NCBI GenBank assembly: GCA_034432635.1
Contig: DAOUBK010000071.1
Location: forward strand, 80,928 to 144,927
Length of the DNA stretch: 64,000 bases
Reading direction: 5' to 3'
Source: Roseiflexus sp034432635
GTDB lineage: Bacteria > Chloroflexota > Chloroflexia > Chloroflexales > Roseiflexaceae
How positions within the stretch are numbered: the first letter of the stretch is position 1; each line of letters begins with the position of its first letter. The notes beneath the pieces were generated by a model. That model had not been told where the DNA came from and did no database searches. It worked only from the letters and a program-made list of their open reading frames with translations. A program made the position numbers and the translations under genes. This document shows positions 1-8,213 of this stretch, piece after piece.

Positions 1-77
1 CCATCCCAATCCGCGATACCGTTCTCCCCGCTCACGACCGCATCTTCGCATCGAACGTCGTTTTTCGTCATCTCCTT

Positions 78-1856
78 TCAAGAGCGCACTTTTGCGTGTA
101 GACGCGCGAGTTCTTCTGTCACGATCGATTCGTCCAGTTTCTGGAATAGTGGCGCCGGCGCCTGAATCGGCTGACCCGGTGCAAGCACACTGGGAGTCCA
201 CGAACCTGCTGCTGTGCTGTAGTCGCCGGTCAGGATCAGGCGCGGTGTACCGTCTGGCGCTTCGGCTTCTTCGATGTATGGCTGTGGCGCGATGGTTCCG
301 TGGTAGCCGAGCAACTCGTGCAGGCGCTGACTGCTGAACGGTAAAAACGGCGAGAAGAGCGTTTTCAGCGTATCGATCGTGCGCAGCGCCACGAACAACA
401 CCGTTGCCGTGCGCTCGCGGTCGCTTTTGACCGTCTTCCACGGTTCCTGATCGCTGAGGTACTGATTCGCGGTCTGCGCCAGCGCCATCGTCTCCTGCAA
501 TGCTACACGCAATTTTACCCCTTCGAGCAACGTCGTCACCTGCTCGAACGCCTGCTGGGTTGCAGCGATCAACTGACGGTCGGCGTCGGTCAAAGAACCG
601 GGTTGTGGCACGACGCCAAAATTGCGATGCGTCATGCTGATCACGCGATTCGCCAGATTTCCCCAGGTTGCCACCAGTTCACTGTTGACGCGCTGCACAA
701 AATCCGCCCAGCTCCAGTTGCTATCGCGCGTTTCCGGTCCGTTGGCGATCAGGTAGTAACGAATGGCATCCGGCTGGTAGCGATCCTCGATCTCCGGTGC
801 CCAGAGCGCCCAGTTCCGACTGGTGCTCATTTTGTCGCCTTCGAGGTTGAGAAATTCGTTGGCGGGTACATCGTAGGGGAGCGCCAGGTCGCCATAACCG
901 ATGAGCATGGCGGGCCAGATGATCGTATGGAAAGGAATGTTGTCCTTGCCGATGAAATAGTACGACCGCGCCGGCGACGAACCATCGGGACGGCACACCC
1001 ACCACTCTTTCCAGGTGTCCGGTGTGCCATTGCGCTGCGCCCATTCAATCGATGCCGAGTAATAGCCGATGACCGCATCGAACCAGACGTAGATACGTTT
1101 ATCCTTGAACGCCGGGTCATCGACCGGCACCGGTACGCCCCACTCCAGATCGCGGGTGATGGCGCGCCCTCGCAACCCTTCGTGCAGCCAGTTCTGGGTG
1201 AACAGGAGCGTATTCGGGCGCCAGTAACTCCGGTCAACGCTGTCGAGCCAGGCGCGCAACTGCGGTTCGAGTTTTGCCAGGTCGAGGAAGAAATGCTCCG
1301 TCTCGCGGAAGGTGACCGGTGCGCCGTCGATCACCGAACGCGGCGCAATCAGGTCTTGCGGATCGTGCAGATGCCCGCAACTGTCGCACTGATCGCCACG
1401 CGCACGCGGGTAGCCGCAGTTCGGGCAAGTCCCTTCGACAAAGCGATCCGGCAGAAAGCGTCCCAGCGTCTCGGAGTACGAGCCGACCATCGTTTCCTTG
1501 TAGAGATAGCCCCGTTCCAGCAATCGCAGGAACATATCGGTCGTCACCCGATAGTGATTGTCGGTATACGTCTGTGTGAACAGATCAAATGAAATGCCAA
1601 GCGTCTGAAAGGTTTTGAGAAATGTCGGATGGTACCGTCGAATGACTTCCTGCGGCGCAATGCCCTCACGCTCGGCGGCAATCGTGATCGGCGTCCCGTG
1701 GCAGTCAGACCCAGAGACCATCAGCACCCGATTGCCGCGCAGGCGCTGGTAGCGTGCAAAAACATCGGCAGGCAGATATGCGCCCGCAATATGACCGACA
1801 TGGAACGGACCATTGGCGTAGGGCCAGGCAACTGCAACCAGAATGTTGTCGCGCAT
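78..1856 (-). CDS. metG: methionyl-tRNA synthetase
   Basis: Class I aminoacyl-tRNA synthetase that charges tRNA-Met in the cytoplasm. Visible motifs are the N-terminal catalytic signature with HVGH (HIGH-type) after PYANGP, a Cys4 zinc knuckle (CPNC ... CDSC) in the connective domain, and KMSTS followed by RNWALW. About 592 residues, as usual for MetG without a C-terminal tRNA-binding domain. I chose the start MRDNILVAVAWPY at 1856 because family similarity begins there; an upstream in-frame ATG at 1916 would add 20 unrelated residues and run into the hairpin upstream. The gene is alone on the minus strand and lies about 70 bases downstream of a terminator-like hairpin that ends a possible leader or separate RNA. 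Confidence 0.97.
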   Translation of the reverse strand: MRDNILVAVAWPYANGPFHVGHIAGAYLPADVFARYQRLRGNRVLMVSGSDCHGTPITIAAEREGIAPQEVIRRYHPTFLKTFQTLGISFDLFTQTYTDNHYRVTTDMFLRLLERGYLYKETMVGSYSETLGRFLPDRFVEGTCPNCGYPRARGDQCDSCGHLHDPQDLIAPRSVIDGAPVTFRETEHFFLDLAKLEPQLRAWLDSVDRSYWRPNTLLFTQNWLHEGLRGRAITRDLEWGVPVPVDDPAFKDKRIYVWFDAVIGYYSASIEWAQRNGTPDTWKEWWVCRPDGSSPARSYYFIGKDNIPFHTIIWPAMLIGYGDLALPYDVPANEFLNLEGDKMSTSRNWALWAPEIEDRYQPDAIRYYLIANGPETRDSNWSWADFVQRVNSELVATWGNLANRVISMTHRNFGVVPQPGSLTDADRQLIAATQQAFEQVTTLLEGVKLRVALQETMALAQTANQYLSDQEPWKTVKSDRERTATVLFVALRTIDTLKTLFSPFLPFSSQRLHELLGYHGTIAPQPYIEEAEAPDGTPRLILTGDYSTAAGSWTPSVLAPGQPIQAPAPLFQKLDESIVTEELARLHAKVRS

Positions 1857-1925
1857 AGAGAACCTCTGACTTTCTATGCTCAGTGCAAGGATAGGCGAAA
1901 CCAGGCGATTATGCAACTCTCAATA

Positions 1926-1957
1926 CAAAAGCCGTGGGTGCGTATGCTACCCACGGC
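1926..1957 (-). terminator. intrinsic terminator upstream of metG
   Basis: Minus-strand hairpin with 9-base perfect arms GCCGTGGGT/ACCCACGGC (1957-1949 and 1939-1931), a 9-base loop, followed directly by TTTTGTATT. It lies before metG, so it either ends the candidate RNA or acts as a metG attenuator. Confidence 0.6.
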
Positions 1958-2105
1958 CTGGATGTCGCGCATTGTTGTACTGTTACCCCGGCGACATGCA
2001 GACCGCAGGCGGCATCATCAGGCGCATTGTGCAGAAAAGATGGTTATCAGGTATGTCACGCAGGGTTTTCATCTTCTGGTTGTCATCAGTAACAGGCACA
2101 AGTGC
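1926..2105 (-). ncRNA. candidate ~180-nt structured RNA or metG leader
   Basis: A minus-strand transcript would start near 2105 from a good promoter and stop at an intrinsic terminator (hairpin 1957-1931, then TTTT). It holds no convincing ORF. Long-range pairing is visible: CTGTTAC (2096-2090 region) with GTAACAG (1986-1980), flanked outward by TTGT/ACAA and GCA/TGC, and an inner hairpin CAGAAGATG (about 2078-2070) with CATCTTTTCTG (2041-2031). Length and rod shape resemble 6S RNA, but I see no family-specific motif; because metG follows 70 bases later it could equally be an attenuated leader. No T-box core sequence is present. Confidence 0.45.
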
Positions 2106-2111
2106 TGATGG

Positions 2112-2141
2112 AGTATAGCATGTCTATCAGACAAGAGTCAA
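2112..2141 (-). promoter_or_regulatory. sigma70-type promoter for candidate RNA
   Basis: On the minus strand TTGACT (2141-2136) and TATACT (2117-2112) are 18 bases apart, one of the best -35/-10 pairs in the window. It reads towards metG. Confidence 0.6.
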
Positions 2142-2319
2142 TTCGCTCTCTACAAAAGCAGATCCCCATCGTTTGGTCTCAGATGTGTATTTACGGGCAG
2201 GGAATCGGCGCCTCCAGAGTCGCCGGTTGACGCATGCTTAACATGTTCTTGATGAAAAGCGCAGTGAGATGATGGTAGCATAAAGGTAAATATTATGTGC
2301 ATAAAAGCTGCCTTTTCTT

Positions 2320-3111
2320 CGGGATGCACGATGCATGTGCCCGATGTGCACATCCAATCGCTGCGCGCTCCGGCGACCCGGTGCGGGGATTGTACACGCT
2401 GATCAGACAGTGCGGCGACGGTAAGCCGGTTGCCGTCAATCCCGTCCGTTCGGTCTGGTTGCGCGGTGAGCATTATCTGCGGCGCGCCTTCGATCAACAG
2501 GGATACACTATATCGTATTCGACCGACGTGAGGGAATGCGGCGAATTGTTGCGCGTGGTGATTCTGTACTGGCGACCGATGGCGGGAAACTGCGGCGGAT
2601 CGATTTCCTCTACGGTCAAGAATTGTTATCGACGCTTCCACCGCTGATGATCGCGCGCCTGGCGCGAGCCGCCGCTGATGGCAGGCTTTGGGTCGAAACG
2701 CCGATCAACTATGTGTATTGTCAGAAGTGGGGGATGGTGCTGCCGTTTCTACCCGCTTATGCGAACCTGTTTGATGCGCGGCTGCGCGCACTGTTTGGGA
2801 AAGTGGTATTACTGCATACCGGCACAATCGATCTTACTCCACTTGCCGATGGCGCGTCCGAAATGATCGCGCGTCAGTTCCGTTCGATCCGCACTCTGGA
2901 TGATCTTGCTCACCTGTCAACTGCTGCACGGCGCATGCTGGTATTCAAATGTGGCGCCGGCAGTGGAGCATATTACAGCCAGGGTCGCGGCGTGCTGCGT
3001 CTCTACAGCTCGCGCCGTGTCGCCCAGAAAACTCAGTATGCCCCCTTCTTTGCCGACCGTTTTCCCATCGAGCGCTTTCTGAATGGTGCTGTGACTTATG
3101 GCTGTAGTTAG
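2320..3111 (+). pseudogene. frameshifted gene remnant, possibly ATP-grasp-like
   Basis: Protein-like sequence runs in frame 2 (about 2363-2515, residues such as KPVAVNPVRSVWLRGEHYL) and continues in frame 1 to the stop at 3111 (VLATDGGKLRRIDFLYGQEL onward, about 190 residues). Joining the frames near 2510-2530 gives a continuous reading, so a frameshift is likely. The layout (a substrate-binding stretch, a DGG-K-RRIDFLYG segment and a late Gly-rich KCGAGSGAYYSQGRGVLRL segment) reminds me of ATP-grasp/glutathionylspermidine-synthase-like enzymes, but this is weak. The 3' ORF of 191 residues starting at 2536 could still be translated. No operon partner. Confidence 0.4.
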
Positions 3112-3179
3112 TGTGGCGTCGTGCCGGTGCTTCTCGCTCGGCGCGATCCGGACCGTGCCGCCAGGACAAGTTTCCCTGT

Positions 3180-3983
3180 TCAACCTTCCGCGTTCGTCGG
3201 AGTCTGACGCCATGCTTCATACTCCCGGCGACCTTCATCGCTTAGAGGATAGTAGATCTGCGGTGAGCCGCCCTGCGCCAGTTTCATGCGACTGAAATCT
3301 TTCCACTCTGCATGATGATGCGCTACCCGCACCACTTCGCTTGCCAGTTGTTGCGGCACAACCACTGCGCCATCATCGTCGGCGATCATGATGTCACCCG
3401 GCAGCACCAACGCCCGCCCGCACGCGACCGGTATGTTGAAACCCCACGGCATCAGCCCTGCCTGAGTCGTATAGTTCGGTGTAAACCCGACCGACCATAG
3501 CGGCACGTCCAGTTCCCGAATACGCGCCCAATCGCGCACGCATCCATCAACGACCATGCCTGCACCGCCACGCCCCTTGAAATATGTTGTCAACATCTCA
3601 CCCACGCAACCGGTAGACGGGTCGCCGAATGCCTGCACAACCAGCACATCGCCTGGTTCAATAATCTCGAAGACCTGCCATAGCGCACTGCCCTTCTCGG
3701 CGTGTTCCAGACCCATACCCGAAGGAACATCCTCGCGTTGTGGCATGAACTGGAGTGTAACTGCCGGACCGACGATCCTTCGCCCAAGGGTGCGCGGCAG
3801 TGCTCCCTGGATGAACGTATAGCGTATCCCCATGCTGAAAAGCGTGGCGCACGCCGCAGCACTACTCACATCGCGCAACCGATCGATCAGCGCCCGCTCA
3901 GGGCGCACAATCCGTCCCTGAACCGGCAGTGTGATGTCAGCGGAGGGTAGTCGATCAACAGTGACGATCTCGTTGGGAATCAT
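3180..3983 (-). CDS. RraA-like / dimethylmenaquinone methyltransferase-fold protein
   Basis: About 267 residues of the RraA/HMG-CHA aldolase fold. The core motif VVDGCVRDWARIRELDVPLWS and the later ADDDGAVVVP stretch are typical; the conserved Arg-Asp of GCVRD binds the divalent metal and substrate in aldolase members of the family. Annotated as methyltransferase in many genomes although that activity is doubtful; aldolase/decarboxylase on 2-keto acids or RNase E regulation are the known roles of relatives. ATG at 3983 is preceded by AGGAGG, which decides the start over upstream ATGs that run into the neighbouring gene. Longer than bare RraA (about 160 aa) because of an N-terminal extension. 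Confidence 0.85.
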   Translation of the reverse strand: MIPNEIVTVDRLPSADITLPVQGRIVRPERALIDRLRDVSSAAACATLFSMGIRYTFIQGALPRTLGRRIVGPAVTLQFMPQREDVPSGMGLEHAEKGSALWQVFEIIEPGDVLVVQAFGDPSTGCVGEMLTTYFKGRGGAGMVVDGCVRDWARIRELDVPLWSVGFTPNYTTQAGLMPWGFNIPVACGRALVLPGDIMIADDDGAVVVPQQLASEVVRVAHHHAEWKDFSRMKLAQGGSPQIYYPLSDEGRREYEAWRQTPTNAEG

Positions 3984-4026
3984 TCCAGCCTCCTGGCGCT
4001 TCCAGAACCGGCGCATACTTCCGGCA

Positions 4027-4968
4027 TTATACTGCCATCTCTGGCTCAGTGTCGTAAACAAGCCAGAAGACGCGACAGTCGATGGCAAAACCGCAAGACG
4101 CAAACAGATGCTGCGCCGGGGTATTCCAGCTCCCAACATTGAGCAGCGCCTGTGCAACTCCGATGGTGCGCATGGTGCGCAGTGCCAGCCGCAGCAGCGC
4201 GCGCCCTACGCCCTGTCGCCGGTACGCGGGATGCACGCCGATCAGGTCGATCCAGGCAGCGCCGAATCCAGAGCGCGTGTTTTCCTCGGTGCAGATCGAA
4301 CCGCGACAGAATGCCGCCAGCAAACCATTGGGCGCAACAGCCACCAGATCGAGGCGCGGATCGTATGCCGGGCTGCGCATCCACGCCACCCGTTCTGCCA
4401 CAGTTTCGGATGCCATTGCGAATGCCGCGTGATGAAGATCGACCAGCGCGGGCGCTTCGGACTCACCGGCAACGGCGCGCAGCGTAAAGCCCGGAGGTGT
4501 AGACACGTCGGCGATCGGCAGATGCAACCACTGCTGCATCCGGATCATGTGCATGTCTTCGACGCGCAGACCGGCGCGCGCCAGCAGAGCCATACGGTGA
4601 TGGTCGTCGTCACGCACAGGAACGCAGAGCATGGCGCGTTCGCCGCACTGCTCTGCAAGCACGCCCGCCCGCTCAGTCGCCCAGGCGAGCGCCTGCATCT
4701 CGAGCATTTCATTGCCCGCTTGCGGCAGGGCATAGTACAGAAAAATGTTACCCTCCCAGATCATCGCAAAAGCGACAGGATGGTCACGATCATCGACCCA
4801 CACCCGCGCATCGTACACGATGCCGGGTTGCGCGCTGAGCCGCGCGCGGATCTCGTGGACGGGGGGCCAGGGATCAGTCGGAGCTTCGGTACGGCACGTG
4901 AGGATCAGGTCGATCACTGCCGCGAGATTGTCGGGGTGACGGTAAGGATGGCTCACAGGCGGCTTCAT
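4027..4968 (-). CDS. GNAT-family N-acetyltransferase (tandem-domain type)
   Basis: 313 residues. The C-terminal half carries the acetyl-CoA-binding motif VHPAYRRQGVGRALLRLALR with the R-Q-G-V-G-R pyrophosphate loop; the N-terminal half looks like a diverged second GNAT domain (AMIWEGNIFLYYALP region), as in two-domain acetyltransferases. Substrate cannot be told. Start ATG at 4968 has GGAGG seven bases upstream, and a promoter lies at 5071-5043. It ends about 45 bases before the RraA-like gene start, so the two could be co-transcribed. Confidence 0.85.
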   Translation of the reverse strand: MKPPVSHPYRHPDNLAAVIDLILTCRTEAPTDPWPPVHEIRARLSAQPGIVYDARVWVDDRDHPVAFAMIWEGNIFLYYALPQAGNEMLEMQALAWATERAGVLAEQCGERAMLCVPVRDDDHHRMALLARAGLRVEDMHMIRMQQWLHLPIADVSTPPGFTLRAVAGESEAPALVDLHHAAFAMASETVAERVAWMRSPAYDPRLDLVAVAPNGLLAAFCRGSICTEENTRSGFGAAWIDLIGVHPAYRRQGVGRALLRLALRTMRTIGVAQALLNVGSWNTPAQHLFASCGFAIDCRVFWLVYDTEPEMAV

Positions 4969-5042
4969 CGTCGCCTCCTTTCACGAGCAGTCTGGCGGTA
5001 TGTCAGGGCAGCACGGTTCGCCGTTGATCGTGTGTCGAATAC

Positions 5043-5071
5043 AGTATACCGGTTGCTTTTCCAGTTGACAA
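5043..5071 (-). promoter_or_regulatory. promoter for the GNAT gene
   Basis: Minus strand TTGTCA (5071-5066), 17-base spacer, TATACT (5048-5043); the expected start is about 65 bases before the ATG at 4968. Confidence 0.5.
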
Positions 5072-5169
5072 ACCGCTATTTCTCCGAACAACTTTTCAAT
5101 GCACCTCCTTCCCCGGACGTGCTACAGTGCTGATAACGGCAAGAAATAGCTTGTGAGAGGAATGTTCAC

Positions 5170-5970
5170 GTGCTTGTCAATCGTACCGCTTCGCAGGTGC
5201 ACACGCGGCGCTGGATCTATCCGCTGACATATCTGCTACTCCTGATCATCTTCTTCCTGCCACCCTATGCGGAACGATCATTCGCGCCTCAAGAGACCGG
5301 AAATGTCATCAGGGAACTCCTGTTCGTCACCAGCAATCCGGCGCCATATACTGTGCTGGCGCCGGTGTTTCACCTTGCCACCATCGCATTGATTGCGCTG
5401 ATCGCGCTGCGCCCTACCCATGCCGGGCGTGTCCTGGCAGCGTATATGGGGGTGAATTATCTGGTGATCGGATGGGTTCAGGCGCAGGGTGTCACCGAAT
5501 CTTACGGCTATGTGGTGCAGACGGGCAATCTGGTTGCGTGCGCGCTGCTGGGGGTGATGTGGCTGGCAGTATCCTTTCAGAATCGCCTCAACATCTCGTT
5601 CAATAACCTGGACCGGCGCCACTATCTGTTGATGCCGCTGGCGCTGCTGGCATTCTGGTCGCCGGCTGCGGTCATCGATGGCGTCGTGTACCCCGATTTC
5701 AATCCGATCCTGCTGCTCACCTCACCAGCGTATGGTCTCTCGTACTGCCTGACGACGCCGGTCTTTCTGTTTTTGCTGATCGTGGCACTGCCGGACGTTC
5801 CACCGTTTGCCTATCGTGTCACCGCATTCAACGCGCTGCTCTACGGCCTCATCAATATGATGGCGTTGTTCGATCCGGCAGTGTGGTGGATGGGAGTGTT
5901 GCACATACCATTGCTGGTACTGCCGATTGTGGCGCTGATCCTGGTGCGACGTCAGGCGCCCGTTGCCTAA
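5170..5970 (+). CDS. polytopic membrane protein, unknown function
   Basis: 266 residues with about seven to eight hydrophobic segments (for example YPLTYLLLLIIFFLPP near residue 17, and a C-terminal segment LLVLPIVALILV). No recognised motif, no catalytic signature. GTG start at 5170 follows GAGAGGAA by a good distance. It stands alone between a divergent acetyltransferase and the FBP enzyme leader. Could be a sensor, transporter or scaffold; I do not recognise the family. Confidence 0.75.
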   Translation: MLVNRTASQVHTRRWIYPLTYLLLLIIFFLPPYAERSFAPQETGNVIRELLFVTSNPAPYTVLAPVFHLATIALIALIALRPTHAGRVLAAYMGVNYLVIGWVQAQGVTESYGYVVQTGNLVACALLGVMWLAVSFQNRLNISFNNLDRRHYLLMPLALLAFWSPAAVIDGVVYPDFNPILLLTSPAYGLSYCLTTPVFLFLLIVALPDVPPFAYRVTAFNALLYGLINMMALFDPAVWWMGVLHIPLLVLPIVALILVRRQAPVA

Positions 5971-6090
5971 TCTGAGCCCTGCATGAGCAGCAGACGTGTG
6001 TCGTCCGTGTGCAGCGAGTACCGGGCGTTATCGAAACGCAACCAGGGGTTAAGAAACGACAATACTGTGTCGGATCGAGCACAAATACAG

Positions 6091-6121
6091 TATACTACAC
6101 CATGAACGGGATGTCCCGTTC
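6091..6121 (+). promoter_or_regulatory. FBP gene promoter (-10) with perfect palindromic operator
   Basis: TATACT at 6091-6096 is followed at 6104-6121 by an uninterrupted palindrome GAACGGGA-TG-TCCCGTTC (8-base arms). The palindrome sits at the expected transcription start, the place for a repressor site. No good -35 was found. Confidence 0.5.
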
Positions 6122-6180
6122 GCATCTGATGTGCCGCTGACGACGGTGTCTGCGCGCACGTGCAATACCAACACGCGCGG

Positions 6181-6226
6181 GCGTCCGTGTCGTTTGCGGC
6201 AGCGGACGCTGTAGCGCGTCTTTTTT
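6181..6226 (+). promoter_or_regulatory. attenuator-like leader with alternative hairpins
   Basis: GCGTCCG (6181-6187) can pair with CGGACGC (6203-6209); the same GACGC (6205-6209) can instead pair with GCGTC (6216-6220), which runs straight into TTTTTT (6221-6226). Two mutually exclusive hairpins, the second a short intrinsic terminator, about 60 bases before the FBP aldolase/phosphatase start. The terminator stem is only five pairs plus a wobble, so strength is uncertain. Confidence 0.4.
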
Positions 6227-6287
6227 CTCTCCAGATGGCACAGCACGATGCCACGCGCCGATTGCCGCCAGGGAAGGAGGAGTCGCT

Positions 6288-7445
6288 ATGGCAGCGGAAC
6301 TGACGATCAGTTGCATCAAGGCCGATGTCGGCGGGTTCGTCGGGCATTCGGCGATCCATCCGGCGTTGAAGGACGAAGCCGGACGGCAACTGGAGATCGC
6401 GCGTCGTCGCGGAATGCTGATCGATTTCCACGTTACTGCCTGCGGCGATGACCTGGGGTTGCTGATGACTCATCGTCTGGGGATCGACAACCACGAGATA
6501 CATCGGCTTGCCTGGGATGTGTTCGATATCTGCACCCGTGTGGCGAAGGAACTGAAACTGTACGGCGCCGGGCAGGACTTACTGAAGGATGCCTTTTCCG
6601 GCAACGTGCGCGGGATGGGTCCGGGGATCGCTGAAATGACGATTGTCGAGCGTCCATCGGAGCCAATCATTGTCTTCTTCGCTGACAAAACCAGCGCAGG
6701 GGCATGGAATCTGCCGCTCTTCCGCATGTTCGCCGATCCGTTCAACACTGCGGGTCTGGTGATTTCACCGGCGATGCATGAGGGGTTTCACTTCCGTGTG
6801 CTGGATGTCCGGAGGGGGGCGACGATCACCTTCAGCACACCGGAAGAGATGTACGATCTGCTGGTCTTCATCGGCGCACCGGGGCGCTATGTAGTCGAAC
6901 AGGTGACGGCGAAGCGCACCGGCGCGATTGGCGCGGTGTCGTCGACGCAACGGCTGGCGCTGATTGCCGGGCGTTATGTCGGAAAGGATGACCCGGTGTG
7001 CATGGTGCGGGCGCAGGGCGAGTTCCCGGCGGTTGGCGAGGTGCTGGAGCCGTTCACCATGCCGCACGTCGTCGAGGGATGGATGCGCGGATCGCACTAT
7101 GGTCCGCTGATGCCATGCCGCGTGGGAGATGCTCACCCGGGGCGCTTCGATGGTCCGCCGCGCGTCATCGCGTTAGGGTTCCAGATTGCTGAGGGCCAGT
7201 TGATCGGACCGCGTGATATGTTCGATGATCCCGGTTTTGATGAGGCGCGTCGTGTATGCAACGTTATCGCCGATCATCTCCGTCGTCACGGACCGTTCGA
7301 GCCGCATCGCCTGCCAATGGAAGAAATGGAGTATACCACGCTTCCAGAGGTGATGAAAAAACTGGCAGACCGCTGGCAGCCGGCGAATGGTCACGTGGTG
7401 AGCGGCGAAGTGGTGGAAAAGTTGCCCGCCGGCGTTGCATCGTGA
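6288..7445 (+). CDS. bifunctional fructose-1,6-bisphosphate aldolase/phosphatase (archaeal type)
   Basis: Type V FBPase, 385 residues, which both condenses DHAP with glyceraldehyde-3-phosphate and dephosphorylates the product, making gluconeogenesis one-way. N-terminal SCIKADVGGFVGH carries metal ligands; DDLGLLMTH, FSGNVRGMGPG, FADKTSAGAWNLP and MRGSHYGPLMP are family signatures. The aldolase Tyr and Schiff-base Lys of characterised archaeal enzymes correspond to Tyr230 and Lys233 in AGRYVGKDDPV, both present, so both activities should be intact. ATG at 6288 has GGAAGGAGG upstream. Followed 17 bases later by a small gene with a strong ribosome site; preceded by an operator-like palindrome and attenuator. 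Confidence 0.95.
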   Translation: MAAELTISCIKADVGGFVGHSAIHPALKDEAGRQLEIARRRGMLIDFHVTACGDDLGLLMTHRLGIDNHEIHRLAWDVFDICTRVAKELKLYGAGQDLLKDAFSGNVRGMGPGIAEMTIVERPSEPIIVFFADKTSAGAWNLPLFRMFADPFNTAGLVISPAMHEGFHFRVLDVRRGATITFSTPEEMYDLLVFIGAPGRYVVEQVTAKRTGAIGAVSSTQRLALIAGRYVGKDDPVCMVRAQGEFPAVGEVLEPFTMPHVVEGWMRGSHYGPLMPCRVGDAHPGRFDGPPRVIALGFQIAEGQLIGPRDMFDDPGFDEARRVCNVIADHLRRHGPFEPHRLPMEEMEYTTLPEVMKKLADRWQPANGHVVSGEVVEKLPAGVAS

Positions 7446-7462
7446 TCGAAAGGAGGGGGGCA

Positions 7463-7666
7463 ATGCCAATCCGCGACTGGAAACATGCCGAGGAGCGTGC
7501 CGCGCACCTGATCGATGATCGTCAACATTATGTGGAAGGGGCGATCATCGACTGGCTGATCCGTACCGGGCAGTGGGACCCGCTGGCGGAGGAAAAGATC
7601 TGCGCCTGGCTCGAACGTCAGGCGGCAGAATTGGCTGAGAAGGAGCGGCAGGCGAGGAACGGTTGA
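7463..7666 (+). CDS. small hypothetical protein downstream of FBP enzyme
   Basis: 67 residues, highly charged and probably all helical (MPIRDWKHAEERAAHLIDD ... LAEKERQARNG), no cysteines, no membrane segment. Preceded by AGGAGGGGGG, a very strong ribosome site, and only 17 bases from the FBP enzyme stop, so co-translated with it. Function unknown; an accessory or regulator of the FBP enzyme is possible from position alone. Confidence 0.7.
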   Translation: MPIRDWKHAEERAAHLIDDRQHYVEGAIIDWLIRTGQWDPLAEEKICAWLERQAAELAEKERQARNG

Positions 7667-7698
7667 GCCGTCGAAAGGGAGAGCGCGATCGTTGCGCT

Positions 7699-7824
7699 AT
7701 GCCCGTGTTCTGGTGCAAAGGGTGTGCTGGAATGCGGGCATTCCTGGTGGATGCCCGTATTCTGGCGCAACATGTGGCCAGTGCTTTCTAACCTGGCAGT
7801 CGTACCTGTGTGACGACTGTCAGG
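7699..7824. repeat. intergenic direct/inverted repeat cluster
   Basis: ATGCCCGTGTTCTGGTGCAA (7699-7718) recurs as ATGCCCGTATTCTGGCGCAA (7751-7770), period 52, with an inverted partial copy between them (about 7724-7741). At 7792-7803 and 7813-7824 lies a 12-base-arm hairpin CCTGGCAGTCGT/ACGACTGTCAGG with one G-T mismatch. No coding sense. The rest of the 547-base gap up to 8213 shows no supportable gene. Confidence 0.6.
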
Positions 7825-8213
7825 CGTCAACACGCGGGATTCTCTGGTCGCGCAATATGCTGTGCTACCCGGTGAAAGTTGTTTATCGTCTCGGTAGAAT
7901 GTTTTCCGCAGCGTGCCGGTGATGCTCTGAACTGCAACCCGGCTGAGGGTTCACGTGTGCACGTGCAGTGCGCTGCGCGCAATATCGTCGATTCGCCCTT
8001 GTCAATTGAAGCAGGGCGCTTCATTCTGCCGCTGAAGCGAGGGTGGCTCTCGTACCGGAAGACGAGCACTCGTAAGGGCAGCCTTTGTGGTTGTGCTGAA
8101 GTGAACAGGCGTCCAAGAAAGGATGAACAGGCGAACACTCGTCCTTTGACATCGCGAAAGGCAGAGAAAAAAGGATTGCGATGACCGATGGAAGGGTGCT
8201 CAATTCTTGGTTT

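Noticed and set aside
603..1592. 329-aa plus-strand ORF inside metG
   Set aside because: Antisense to the metG coding sequence, Arg/Ala/Val-rich shadow with no family motif.
1857..2141. T-box leader for metG
   Set aside because: No T-box core (TGGNACC) or specifier-loop pattern found; kept only as an unclassified RNA.
3931..5133. 400-aa plus-strand ORF
   Set aside because: Antisense to the GNAT gene and its upstream region; composition typical of high-GC shadow frames.
6901..6960. Loss of the aldolase Schiff-base lysine in the FBP enzyme (GRYVVEQV)
   Set aside because: This is not the catalytic site; the Tyr-x-x-Lys pair is in AGRYVGKDDPV (Tyr230, Lys233) and is intact.
7879..8184. 101-aa plus-strand ORF
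   Set aside because: No ribosome site and unrecognisable sequence in a repeat-rich gap.
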